Shown in pieces: positions 35,461 through 43,496 of a stretch of 64,000 nucleotides of DNA (within the stretch, counting starts at the first letter, position 1; every line of letters begins with the position of its first letter). The stretch is from DASSJT01 sp963715025. GTDB taxonomy: Bacteria > Actinomycetota > Actinomycetes > Actinomycetales > Dermatophilaceae. The DNA lies in assembly GCA_963715025.1 (NCBI GenBank), contig CAVQQQ010000002.1, positions 124,001-188,000 of the forward strand, read 5' to 3'. The translations under genes and the position numbers were made by a program. The notes below the pieces were generated by a model. The model searched no databases, was not told the origin of the DNA, and saw only the letters and a program-made list of their open reading frames with translations.

Positions 35461-36747
35461 GTGGCAGCACCGCAGAATTATCTGGCCGTCATCAAGGTCG
35501 TCGGCATCGGCGGGGGCGGCGTCAATGCCATCAACCGCATGATCGAGGTGGGTCTCAAGGGCGTCGAGTTCATTGCCATCAACACCGATGCCCAAGCCCT
35601 CCTGATGAGCGACGCCGACGTGAAGCTCGATGTTGGCCGGGAGCTGACCCGCGGACTCGGCGCCGGCGCAGACCCTGAGGTCGGGCGCAGGGCAGCCGAC
35701 GACCACTCCGAGGAGATCGAAGAGGTGCTCAAGGGCGCCGACATGGTGTTCGTGACCGCCGGCGAGGGTGGTGGCACCGGCACCGGGGGCGCCCCGGTCG
35801 TGGCCAAGATCGCCAAGTCGCTGGGGGCCCTCACCATCGGGGTGGTCACCCGCCCGTTCACCTTCGAGGGTCGGCGTCGCGCCAATCAGGCCGAGTCGGG
35901 CATCGGCGGCCTCCGCGAGGAGGTCGACACCCTGATCGTGATCCCCAACGACCGCCTGCTCTCGATCAGCGACCGCGCGGTGAGCATGCTCGACGCTTTC
36001 CGAAGTGCCGACCAGGTGCTGCTGTCCGGCGTCCAAGGCATCACCGACCTGATTACCACCCCGGGCCTCATCAACCTCGACTTCGCCGACGTCAAGTCGG
36101 TGATGCAGGGGGCCGGGTCAGCGTTGATGGGCATCGGTTCGTCCCGCGGCGAGGACCGCGCGGTCCAGGCTGCCGAACTGGCCATCTCCAGCCCGCTGCT
36201 CGAGGCGAGCATCGACGGCGCCCATGGCGTCCTGCTGTCAATCCAGGGCGGCAGCGACCTGGGCCTGTTCGAGATCAACGAGGCGGCCAAGCTGGTCCAG
36301 GAGGCCGCCCACCCCGAGGCCAACATCATCTTCGGTGCCGTGATCGACGACGCGCTGGGCGACGAGGTCCGGGTCACCGTGATCGCAGCGGGCTTCGACG
36401 GCGGCGCGCCCATCCGGCGCAACGACGAGCGAGCTCTCGGCACGATCCAGGGCTCGACGCGACCGCCGCAGGTCAACCACAACTCGGTACACCGCCCGGC
36501 GGGAGCACCGGTCTCGGCCGGGTCTGCCATTCCCCCCGTCCACGAGAACAACCACCAGGCGGTCCCGTCGACCAGCTCACCGGTCGCACACGGGGCCGAC
36601 TCTCGTGGCCCGCAACCCGCGTCGAATGACGGCGGGGGCGCGGTGCGGCACGAAGCCGACCGTGTGGCAGCCGCGGCGCAGCACCCTCCGCGCACCGTGA
36701 CCTTCGACGAGGGGGACGACCTCGACGTGCCGGATTTCCTCAAGTAG
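35461..36747 (+). CDS. ftsZ: Division tubulin FtsZ
   Basis: A 428-residue GTPase with KVVGIGGGGVNAINRMI at the N terminus, the tubulin signature GGGTGTG at 103-109, NDRLLSISDR, and the synergy-loop region DVKSVMQGAGSALMGIG. A variable His/Pro/Ser linker (about 330-410) leads to the conserved C-terminal peptide DDLDVPDFLK (419-428), which binds SepF and other partners. GTG at 35461 follows GGAGAGG; the frame is open upstream to 35380 but that part is not FtsZ-like. Confidence 0.97.
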   Translation: MAAPQNYLAVIKVVGIGGGGVNAINRMIEVGLKGVEFIAINTDAQALLMSDADVKLDVGRELTRGLGAGADPEVGRRAADDHSEEIEEVLKGADMVFVTAGEGGGTGTGGAPVVAKIAKSLGALTIGVVTRPFTFEGRRRANQAESGIGGLREEVDTLIVIPNDRLLSISDRAVSMLDAFRSADQVLLSGVQGITDLITTPGLINLDFADVKSVMQGAGSALMGIGSSRGEDRAVQAAELAISSPLLEASIDGAHGVLLSIQGGSDLGLFEINEAAKLVQEAAHPEANIIFGAVIDDALGDEVRVTVIAAGFDGGAPIRRNDERALGTIQGSTRPPQVNHNSVHRPAGAPVSAGSAIPPVHENNHQAVPSTSSPVAHGADSRGPQPASNDGGGAVRHEADRVAAAAQHPPRTVTFDEGDDLDVPDFLK

Positions 36748-36828
36748 CGGCACCGCGCCATCGCTGCCCTCGTCCCCCTGGCGAGGGCAGCGCCAGGTCT
36801 GGCTTGTGCAGGGCGATAGCGTTTGGCC

Positions 36829-37554
36829 GTGTTCTTCTGGCGCGAGCAGGACGAGGTCCTCGACCGGGGGTTCACGCAGAGACGGGGTGGGGTCAGCCAC
36901 GGGCCTTTTGAGGGGCTCAACCTCGGCGGCCACGTGGGAGATTCGGCCGATCACGTGGTCGCGAACCGCGCCGCTCTGGCGGCCTCGCTCTCCATCGATC
37001 CCGACCGCCTCCTGTTCATGGACCAGTGCCATGGCTCTGGGGTAACGGTCGCGGAGGGTCCCTGGTCGGGAGGCTCCCCACCGGCGGCGGACGCCCTGGT
37101 GACTGCGGCTCCGGGGTTGGCCCTGGCCGTGCTGGTCGCCGACTGCGCCCCGGTCCTGCTCGCCGATCGCCAGCGCGGCGTGGTGGCCGCGGTGCACGCC
37201 GGGCGCCCCGGAATGGTCTCCGGCGTGGTCCCGGCCGCCCTGAGGGTGATGCGCGACCTGGGGGCCCGGGACATCGAGGCGGTGGTGGGGCCGTCGGTGT
37301 GTGGGCGCTGCTACGAGGTGCCCACGGAGATGCGCGAGGCTGCGTCCGACGTGTCACCCGAGTCGCGCACCGTGTCATGGACGGGCACTCCTGCCATCGA
37401 TGTCGCGGCCGGCGTGGTCGCACAGCTCCATGACGAGGGCGTCGCCGTCGCCTGGGTCGCCGGGTGCACCCGCGAGGACGAGCGGCTCTTCTCTCACCGT
37501 CGCGACGGCCAGACCGGCCGCACCGCCGGCGTGGTGTTGCTGAGGCGCCAATGA
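36829..37554 (+). CDS. pgeF: Peptidoglycan editing factor / laccase-domain protein PgeF (YfiH)
   Basis: A 241-residue protein from GTG 36829 (a TTG six bases earlier is also possible). It has RGGVSHGPFEGLNLGGHVGD, the metal ligands in MDQCHGSGV, ADCAPVLLAD and AAVHAGRPG, and GPSVCGRCYEV. YfiH-type enzymes are reported to remove wrongly built precursors (L-Ser in place of L-Ala) or to act as copper oxidases and purine nucleosidases. Its place after ftsZ is conserved in actinobacteria. Confidence 0.9.
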   Translation: MFFWREQDEVLDRGFTQRRGGVSHGPFEGLNLGGHVGDSADHVVANRAALAASLSIDPDRLLFMDQCHGSGVTVAEGPWSGGSPPAADALVTAAPGLALAVLVADCAPVLLADRQRGVVAAVHAGRPGMVSGVVPAALRVMRDLGARDIEAVVGPSVCGRCYEVPTEMREAASDVSPESRTVSWTGTPAIDVAAGVVAQLHDEGVAVAWVAGCTREDERLFSHRRDGQTGRTAGVVLLRRQ

Positions 37555-38246
37555 CGCGCAGGGATGAGCTGGAGGCTGGGCTCGACCGGGTCCGAGCCAG
37601 GATCGCGAAGGCGTGCGATCGCGCGGGCCGATCGCCGGAGGACATCACGCTGGTGGTGGTGACCAAGTTCTTCCCGGCGTCGGATGCGGACCTGCTCGTC
37701 GACCTGGGGGTTACCAACATCGGGGAGAACCGGGCCCAGGAGGCTGCGCGGAAAGTCCTTGAGATGAGGCACCGCGACCAGATCTCGGTGCACTTCATCG
37801 GCCAGCTCCAGTCGAACAAGGCTGCGCTGGTCGCGCGGTATGCCGACGTGGTCCAGTCGATCGACCGCACCAAGCTCGTAGGGGCGCTGGAGAAGGGGCT
37901 CGCGGCCGCGGGACGCCGGGTCGACGCGCTGGTCCAAGTCGGCCTCGACCACGAGCCGGGCCGGGGCGGGACCTCCACGGAGGCCGCGCGCGAGCTCGCT
38001 GACGCGATTGCCCGGTCGAGCCGCCTGCGCCTGCGCGGCGTCATGGCGGTCGCGCCTCTCGGGGCCGACCCAGCACCCGCTTTCGCCCGCCTCAGGGAGG
38101 TGGCAGCCGGCATCCGGGAGAGCCATCCGGGGGCAGACTGGATCTCGGCCGGGATGAGCAGCGACCTCGAGCAGGCCATCGAGCATGGTGCGACACACCT
38201 GCGTGTCGGCACCGCAATCCTCGGTTCCCGCACGTCACACGAGTAA
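37551..38246 (+). CDS. YggS-family pyridoxal-phosphate homeostasis protein
   Basis: A 231-residue PLP-binding barrel. TLVVVTKFFPASDADLLVDL carries the PLP Lys, NIGENRAQEA and HFIGQLQSNKAALVARYADV follow, and GMSSDLEQAIEHGATHLRVG closes the phosphate-binding site. These proteins carry PLP and maintain B6 and amino-acid balance without a known reaction. The ATG overlaps the pgeF stop (ATGA). Confidence 0.93.
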   Translation: MTRRDELEAGLDRVRARIAKACDRAGRSPEDITLVVVTKFFPASDADLLVDLGVTNIGENRAQEAARKVLEMRHRDQISVHFIGQLQSNKAALVARYADVVQSIDRTKLVGALEKGLAAAGRRVDALVQVGLDHEPGRGGTSTEAARELADAIARSSRLRLRGVMAVAPLGADPAPAFARLREVAAGIRESHPGADWISAGMSSDLEQAIEHGATHLRVGTAILGSRTSHE

Positions 38247-38314
38247 CTTCAATCACGGAACGGAAGCAGGCCAGGCAGGGAGCAGGGTCTGAAGCAGACG
38301 CATGGAGGAATCTC

Positions 38315-38794
38315 ATGGCTGGCGCGCTGCGCAAGACGATGGTCTACCTCGGCCTCGCCGAGGAGGACGAGCGCTATGAGGGATACGACTACGACGACTA
38401 CGACGAGTCGCCCCCAGAGCAGCACCACCACGAGCGCCAGGCCGAGGTAGCTCACCTGCCCCAGCGCACCCCGGTGGCCCGCGTCGTGCGAGACGTGGAG
38501 GTCGGCGCCCTCAACCGCATCACGACGATCCACCCCCGCACCTACAACGAGGCCAAGAACATCGGAGAGAACTTCCGCGAGGGCACGCCAGTGATCATGA
38601 ACCTCACCGACATGGACGACGCGGATGCCAAGCGCCTCGTCGACTTCGCCGCCGGGCTCGTCTTCGGACTGCATGGCTCGATCGAGCGGGTCACGTCGAA
38701 GGTCTTCCTGCTGTCCCCGGAGCACGTCGAGGTCGCAGCCGAGGAGGGCGCTGCTGCGGCGCCCGTCGGCCGCACCCTGTTCAACCAGAGCTGA
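38315..38794 (+). CDS. sepF: Division protein SepF
   Basis: A 159-residue protein with an amphipathic N-terminal membrane-binding helix (MAGALRKTMVYLGL), an acidic Asp/Tyr and His-rich linker (residues 16-45), and the SepF core: IHPRTYNEAKNIGENFREGT, PVIMNLTDMDDADAKRLVDF, GLVFGLHGSIERV, KVFLLSP. SepF tethers FtsZ to the membrane and replaces FtsA, which is absent here. A GGAGGA site precedes the ATG. Confidence 0.96.
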   Translation: MAGALRKTMVYLGLAEEDERYEGYDYDDYDESPPEQHHHERQAEVAHLPQRTPVARVVRDVEVGALNRITTIHPRTYNEAKNIGENFREGTPVIMNLTDMDDADAKRLVDFAAGLVFGLHGSIERVTSKVFLLSPEHVEVAAEEGAAAAPVGRTLFNQS

Positions 38795-38836
38795 CCCTCA
38801 CAGCCGACTCACAGACTGCTCCCCGACGCTCTCAGC

Positions 38837-39118
38837 ATGGGATTCAACGTCGTCCGCCAGGTCGTGAACTTCGCCCTGTTCCTGTTCCTCATCGTCTTGA
38901 TCGGGCGTCTGGTCCTGGACTGGGTCCAGGCGTTCTCCCGTGACTGGCGCCCGCGCGGCGTGATGCTTGTCATCGCGGAAGGGGTTTATACGATCACCGA
39001 TCCGCCCCTCAAAGCCCTGCGCCGAGTGCTGCCCCCGCTGCGTCTTGGGTCGGTCCAGCTCGACCTCGCCTTCCTGGTTCTCATGCTCCTTGTCTCGGTG
39101 CTCCTCCAGATCATCTAG
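38837..39118 (+). CDS. YggT-family membrane protein
   Basis: A 93-residue protein with two transmembrane helices (about 9-27 and 73-92) and the typical loop containing YTITDPPLKALRRVLPPL. YggT proteins lie beside sepF in many Gram-positives and have been linked loosely to osmotic tolerance and to division. The role here is inferred from its place between sepF and divIVA. Confidence 0.9.
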   Translation: MGFNVVRQVVNFALFLFLIVLIGRLVLDWVQAFSRDWRPRGVMLVIAEGVYTITDPPLKALRRVLPPLRLGSVQLDLAFLVLMLLVSVLLQII

Positions 39119-39194
39119 GGTTATGCCCATTCCCGGATGATCTGGGATGCTGTAGCGACGACGCACTCAACGAGCTCTCATTTCGAGGTGACCA

Positions 39195-40391
39195 ATGGCG
39201 CTCTCCCCTGAGGATGTCCTGAACAAGACATTCACCCAAACCCAGTTCCGGCGCGGGTACGACGAGCGGGAGGTCGACGACTTCCTGGACGAGGTCGTCG
39301 CGGAGATGCGCCGTCTGACCAAGGACGGCGAAGACCTGCGCGGCCAGCTGAACGACTGCCGCCAGGGTCGCGGCATGTCGCCGATGCCCATCTCGGCCCC
39401 CGGCATCGACACCGCGGAGCTGAAGGCGCTCCAGGCCAAGCACCAGGATCTCGAGCGACGCAACTACGACCTCCAGCGTCTGCTGAACGACGAGAAGCAG
39501 GCCCGTGAGGCCGCGGCCCGAGAGCTCGAGCAGGAGCGCCAGCGCCAGGCGGTCCTTGCCCAGGGCGATCTTGAGAAGGCCACCCGCGATGCCGACGAGC
39601 GGATCGCCACGGTCACGTCGCGCGCGGAGGAGGTCGAGCGCGAGGCTGCAGAGCGCATCGCCCGGGCCAAGGCCAACGCAGAGAGCGCCGAGCGGGAGGC
39701 GAGCAAGCGCGCCGAGGCAGCCGAGAGCGAGGCGCGCCAGCGCGCCGAGATGGCTCGTCGCGACGCCGAGATGGCCCGACGCGACGCCGAGGCCGTCCGC
39801 GCCGAGCACCAGGCCGCGCAGCGCGACCTGACCGACGCGCGCGCCCAGGCCACCAACCTCCGCTCGCAGGGCGTCGAGACCAATACGGCCGAGATGGCCG
39901 CGGTGGCGGGCGGCGGAAGCGCCGCGGGCGTCATCGCGCTGGCCCAGCGACTGCACGACGAGCACGTCAGCGAGGGCATTCAGAAGCGCGATGCGCTCAT
40001 TGCCGAGGGCGAGAGCCGTCATCGGGACCTCCTGGCGGAGGCCCAGGGCCGTCACGACGAGCTCATGGCCACCGCGCAGGCGCGTCACGACCAGCTGCTC
40101 GGGGCTGGCCAGAACCGCCACGACCAGCTGATCGCCGAGGCCACCGAGCGCCACGAACAGATGATCACCGAGGCCCGCGAGCGTTCCACGGGCATGCTGC
40201 ACGAGGCGCAGCAGAGGAAGGCCCAGATCCTTGAGGAGCTCGGCCGCGAGCGCTCGATGCTGGAGCGCAAGATCGAGGAGCTGCGCACGTTCGAGAAGGA
40301 CTACCGCGCGAGGCTGCGCAGCTACATCGAGGGACAGCTCCAGGAGCTCGACCACAGCAGCGTGGAAGAGCCCAAGGGCCAGAAGGTCTGA
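39195..40391 (+). CDS. divIVA: Polar growth/division scaffold DivIVA (Wag31)
   Basis: A 398-residue coiled-coil protein. The N-terminal membrane-binding module reads SPEDVLNKTFTQTQFRRGYD then EREVDDFLDEVVAEM. A long Glu/Arg/Ala-rich coiled coil (about 85-225) is followed by a Gly/Ala hinge and seven 11-residue repeats (275-351). It marks poles and septa by sensing membrane curvature and recruits wall synthesis in actinobacteria. GAGGTGA precedes the ATG. It closes the division-gene run before a terminator. Confidence 0.94.
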   Translation: MALSPEDVLNKTFTQTQFRRGYDEREVDDFLDEVVAEMRRLTKDGEDLRGQLNDCRQGRGMSPMPISAPGIDTAELKALQAKHQDLERRNYDLQRLLNDEKQAREAAARELEQERQRQAVLAQGDLEKATRDADERIATVTSRAEEVEREAAERIARAKANAESAEREASKRAEAAESEARQRAEMARRDAEMARRDAEAVRAEHQAAQRDLTDARAQATNLRSQGVETNTAEMAAVAGGGSAAGVIALAQRLHDEHVSEGIQKRDALIAEGESRHRDLLAEAQGRHDELMATAQARHDQLLGAGQNRHDQLIAEATERHEQMITEARERSTGMLHEAQQRKAQILEELGRERSMLERKIEELRTFEKDYRARLRSYIEGQLQELDHSSVEEPKGQKV

Positions 40392-40424
40392 GGGCCGCGC
40401 GTATCGACTGTCACCACAGCGCCA

Positions 40425-40460
40425 CGAAGGGGTGCCCGCCGCGGAGCGGGCGCCCCTTCG
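40425..40460 (+). terminator. Terminator after divIVA
   Basis: A 15-bp stem (40425-40439 with 40446-40460, one G-T pair) closes a 6-base loop 34 bases after the divIVA stop. It is GC-rich and has no clear T-tract. It probably ends the main dcw transcript. Confidence 0.75.
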
Positions 40461-40592
40461 GCTTCGCGTGGGCCCGAGCCGGGCGTGCGGGAATCGATTA
40501 TTGCGTTTTGGACTTTGAATAGGCCTGAGGTGCGCTTATTCTCTGGCGCACCTGAGTGCGTTCACCGAGGGACGTCGAGAGGGCGAGTGGCC

Positions 40593-41705
40593 ATGGCAGC
40601 GAAGAAGACATCATCGGCGGAGCCGAAGCCGCCTTCGCCCTCGGCTGCTCCGAAGGCTGCGCCGAGCCAGCAGTCCAGCGGCCGCACGCCGCGTGGGGTC
40701 GCGCAACGCGTCGCCGCGGCCGCCCGCTCGGCAGTCACGAGCGCGGCGAAGAAGGCGTCCGGAACCGCAGCCCGCGGCCGCGCGACCCCAGGTGCCAGCG
40801 CAGCGAGCCCGCGCCCGGCCGCCAAGACCGCGACTGGCAAGAGCACGGCTGCCGGCAAGACCGCGGCTGGCCAGAGCCCGCCCGCCAAGACCGCTTCCGC
40901 GACAAAGGGAGCCACCTCGGGGAAAACGCAGAAGACCGCAGCGAAATCGACGGCAGCATCACCATCCGGGTCCGCAAGAAAAGCAACAGAAAAGAGAACG
41001 GTGCAGCACAAGACGGCGCCCAGCGCGCCCGCTACGAAGACCTCCGCCGCGGCTTCTGCCGGTAAGGCTGCGCCGGCCGCGAGGAAGACCGCGCCAGCCG
41101 CCCCGGCCAAGAAGGCCACGCCCGCGAAGAGGGCCACGCCCGCGAAGAAGGCCACGCCCGCGAAGAAGGCCGCCACGCCCGCGAAGAAGGCCGCGCCGGC
41201 CGCGAAGAAGGCCGCCACGCCCGCGAAGAAGGCCGCCCCCGCCAACGCCGCTCCGGCCAGGAAGACAGCCCCGGCTGCTGCCGCCGCCATCCGCACGGCC
41301 AAGCAGGCCGCATCGGCACTGCGGGTTCGCGACGACGAGTCGCCGTGGACCCCGGACGAGCTGGCTGCGGTCCGCAGTGAGATCGAGACCGAGGTGGAGC
41401 GCCTCAAGGCGGAGATCTCGGTGGCCGAGTCCGACCTCGTCGACCTGATGCGAGATGCAGGCGACGGCGCAGGCGACGACCAGGCCGACGCCGGAGCGAA
41501 GACTTTCGAGCGCGAGCAGGAGATCGCCGTGGCCGACAACGCCCGCCATCTGCTGATCCAGAACCTTCACGCCCTCGAACGCCTGAACGACGGCACGTAC
41601 GGCATCTGCGAGTCCTGCGGCAACCCGATCGGCAAACTTCGCCTCCAGGCCGCTCCTCGTGCGACCCTATGCGTGACATGCAAAACGAAGCAGGAGCGCC
41701 GCTGA
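40593..41705 (+). CDS. TraR/DksA-type zinc-finger protein with a histone-H1-like N-terminal domain
   Basis: A 370-residue two-part protein. Residues about 1-230 are low-complexity Ala/Lys/Pro/Thr with tandem PAKKA units, like the tail of histone H1 or of actinobacterial HupB. From about 248 (ESPWTPDELAAVRSEIETEV) a coiled coil leads to a DksA/TraR C4 zinc finger, Cys339-x2-Cys342 and Cys360-x2-Cys363 (CESCGNPI, CVTCKTKQ). DksA-type proteins act in the RNA-polymerase secondary channel; the Lys-rich arm should bind DNA. The start at 40593 follows GAGAGGGCGAG. The coiled-coil tip acids are not certain, so a DksA-like mechanism is inference. Confidence 0.85.
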   Translation: MAAKKTSSAEPKPPSPSAAPKAAPSQQSSGRTPRGVAQRVAAAARSAVTSAAKKASGTAARGRATPGASAASPRPAAKTATGKSTAAGKTAAGQSPPAKTASATKGATSGKTQKTAAKSTAASPSGSARKATEKRTVQHKTAPSAPATKTSAAASAGKAAPAARKTAPAAPAKKATPAKRATPAKKATPAKKAATPAKKAAPAAKKAATPAKKAAPANAAPARKTAPAAAAAIRTAKQAASALRVRDDESPWTPDELAAVRSEIETEVERLKAEISVAESDLVDLMRDAGDGAGDDQADAGAKTFEREQEIAVADNARHLLIQNLHALERLNDGTYGICESCGNPIGKLRLQAAPRATLCVTCKTKQERR

Positions 41706-42352
41706 TCGCCGCGCAGGACGTCGATGCGCGGCCGGCACACCAGCCGAGGCCGCGCCGCACGCTGTTCACCACCCTCGCCGTCGTGGCCGTCGCAACGCTA
41801 GCGATCGACCAGGCCGCAAAGTCATGGGCCCTGCACAGCCTGGTGCCGGGGGAGCCGATCAACCTGGTCGGGTCAGCGATCCGGCTGAACCTCATCCGCA
41901 ATGCCGGTGCCGCCTTCTCCATCGGACACGGCGCCACCTGGGCGCTCACCCTGATCGCCTGCGCGGTCATGGTCTTCACCGTGGTGACTGCCCGCCGACT
42001 GGGCAGTCTGGCCTGGGCGTTGGCGCTCGGACTGCTGCTCGGCGGCTCACTCGGCAACCTGGTCGACCGGCTGGTGCGTCCGCCCGGGCCGGGACGGGGC
42101 CACGTGGTCGACTTCATCGACTACTTCGGCTGGTTCATCGGGAACGTTGCCGACATCGCGATCGTCGGGGCCGCGGTGTTCATCGCGGCTCTCGCCATGC
42201 GCGGCCTGGGCGTGGACGGATCGCGCCCGCACCAGGGCCGTCACGAAGACCGAGCGCAGGGCACCGACGATCCCGGGGATCCGACCGTCGGCACACAAGG
42301 CAGCCCGATGTCCACGGGTCCGGAAACTGGCCGCTCGGGGAAGACCGCGTGA
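41669..42352 (+). CDS. lspA: Lipoprotein signal peptidase II LspA
   Basis: A 227-residue membrane aspartyl protease with four transmembrane helices. Conserved boxes are IDQAAKSWA, NLIRNAGAAFSI, GGSLGNLVDRL and FNVAD-like GWFIGNVADIAIVG, giving catalytic Asp133 and Asp162. It cleaves prolipoproteins such as those at 4692 and 52134. A non-conserved charged tail of about 50 residues follows. The start (ATG 41669, or ATG 41678) lies inside the DksA-like gene, so the two overlap by 28-37 bases out of frame. Confidence 0.95.
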   Translation: MRDMQNEAGAPLIAAQDVDARPAHQPRPRRTLFTTLAVVAVATLAIDQAAKSWALHSLVPGEPINLVGSAIRLNLIRNAGAAFSIGHGATWALTLIACAVMVFTVVTARRLGSLAWALALGLLLGGSLGNLVDRLVRPPGPGRGHVVDFIDYFGWFIGNVADIAIVGAAVFIAALAMRGLGVDGSRPHQGRHEDRAQGTDDPGDPTVGTQGSPMSTGPETGRSGKTA

Positions 42353-43281
42353 CCGGCGCGCGCACCCTCCTGGTGCCTGACGGCCTCGAGGGCGAGCGGG
42401 TCGACGCCGCCCTGGCGCGGCTCTTCGGCGTCTCCCGGACCAAGGCCGCCGACCTGGCGATGGCCGGCGACGTGCATGTCAATCACCGGCCCGCGGGCAA
42501 GTCCGACCGCGTCAGCGCCGGCGACCTGCTCGAGGTCGCCCTGCCCAAGCCGGGAGGGAGCCTCACTCTGCAGGTCGTGGCCGAGCCGGTCCCGGGCATG
42601 AGCATCGTCCACGACGACGCCGACATCGTCGTCGTGGACAAACCCGCCGGTGTTGCGGCGCACCCGAGCGTCGGCTGGACCGGCCCGACCGTCCTGGGCG
42701 GCCTCGCAGCGGCCGGCTACCGGATCTCCACCTCGGGCGCCAGCGAGCGCCGGGGCATCGTCAGCCGGCTCGACGTGGGGACCTCCGGCCTGATGGTGGT
42801 GTGCAAGAGCGAGCGGGCCTACTCGGTGCTCAAGCGGGCGTTCAAGACCCGGAAGGTCGACAAGACCTACCACACCCTCGTGCAGGGGCTTCCCGATCCA
42901 CTGGTGGGCACCATCGACGCCCCGATCGGACGCCATCCCGGCCACGACTACAAGTTCGCCGTCATGGAGTCGGGCAAGCATGCCGTGACCCACTACGAGC
43001 TGATCGAGGCGTTCCGCCACGCGGCGCTGCTCGAGGTCCACATCGAGACCGGGCGCACCCACCAGATCCGGGTCCACCTCGCGGCTATCCGACACCCCAT
43101 CTGCGGCGACCTCACCTATGGCGCCGACCCGAAGCTCGCCGCTCGCCTCGGTCTGGAGCGGCAGTGGCTGCACGCGGTGGGCCTGGGGTTCGAGCACCCC
43201 GGGTCGGGGGAGTGGGTCACCTTCGAGAGCCAGTACCCCGAGGACCTGCAGAGAGCGCTCGACCGGCTCCAGGGGTGGTGA
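42349..43281 (+). CDS. RluA/RluD-family 23S rRNA pseudouridine synthase
   Basis: A 310-residue enzyme with an N-terminal S4 RNA-binding domain (RVDAALARLFGVSRTKAADL, HVNHRPAGKSDRVSAGDLLE). The catalytic domain has the Asp motif GIVSRLDVGTSGLMVVCKSE, IVVVDKPAGVAAHPS and HIETGRTHQIRVHLA. It converts uridines of 23S rRNA to pseudouridine; position specificity (RluD type) is likely but unproven. The GTG start overlaps the lspA stop (GTGA), as in many bacteria. Confidence 0.93.
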   Translation: MTGARTLLVPDGLEGERVDAALARLFGVSRTKAADLAMAGDVHVNHRPAGKSDRVSAGDLLEVALPKPGGSLTLQVVAEPVPGMSIVHDDADIVVVDKPAGVAAHPSVGWTGPTVLGGLAAAGYRISTSGASERRGIVSRLDVGTSGLMVVCKSERAYSVLKRAFKTRKVDKTYHTLVQGLPDPLVGTIDAPIGRHPGHDYKFAVMESGKHAVTHYELIEAFRHAALLEVHIETGRTHQIRVHLAAIRHPICGDLTYGADPKLAARLGLERQWLHAVGLGFEHPGSGEWVTFESQYPEDLQRALDRLQGW

Positions 43282-43299
43282 CCTCCGCCCAAGACTGCC

Positions 43300-43331
43300 G
43301 GTATGCCGGTGGGCCGGCTCCCCGGCATACC
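43300..43331 (+). terminator. Hairpin built from two copies of the repeated octamer
   Basis: GGTATGCCGG at 43300-43309 pairs perfectly with CCGGCATACC at 43322-43331 around a 12-base loop, 20 bases after the pseudouridine synthase stop. The arms contain the genome-wide octamer GTATGCCG and its complement. Termination of the lspA-rlu transcript is the simplest role. Confidence 0.6.
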
Positions 43332-43496
43332 ACCAGACTTTCTCGGGTCACCCGATAAACGTCCGCCGGGGCGGCGGGACGCACACGGGGACAAGCGGCT
43401 GTTTGCATGGCGATCCGAAGCGATGGAGTATGCCGGTCCGCGACACGGGCCGCGACACGCCGGGGTCGGTCGGTGGACAGACTTAGACTCATCCCG

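Noticed and set aside
43407..43496. Thirty extra N-terminal residues for DnaE
   Set aside because: The conserved PHP start lies just after ATG 43497, and the extension is not conserved in type.
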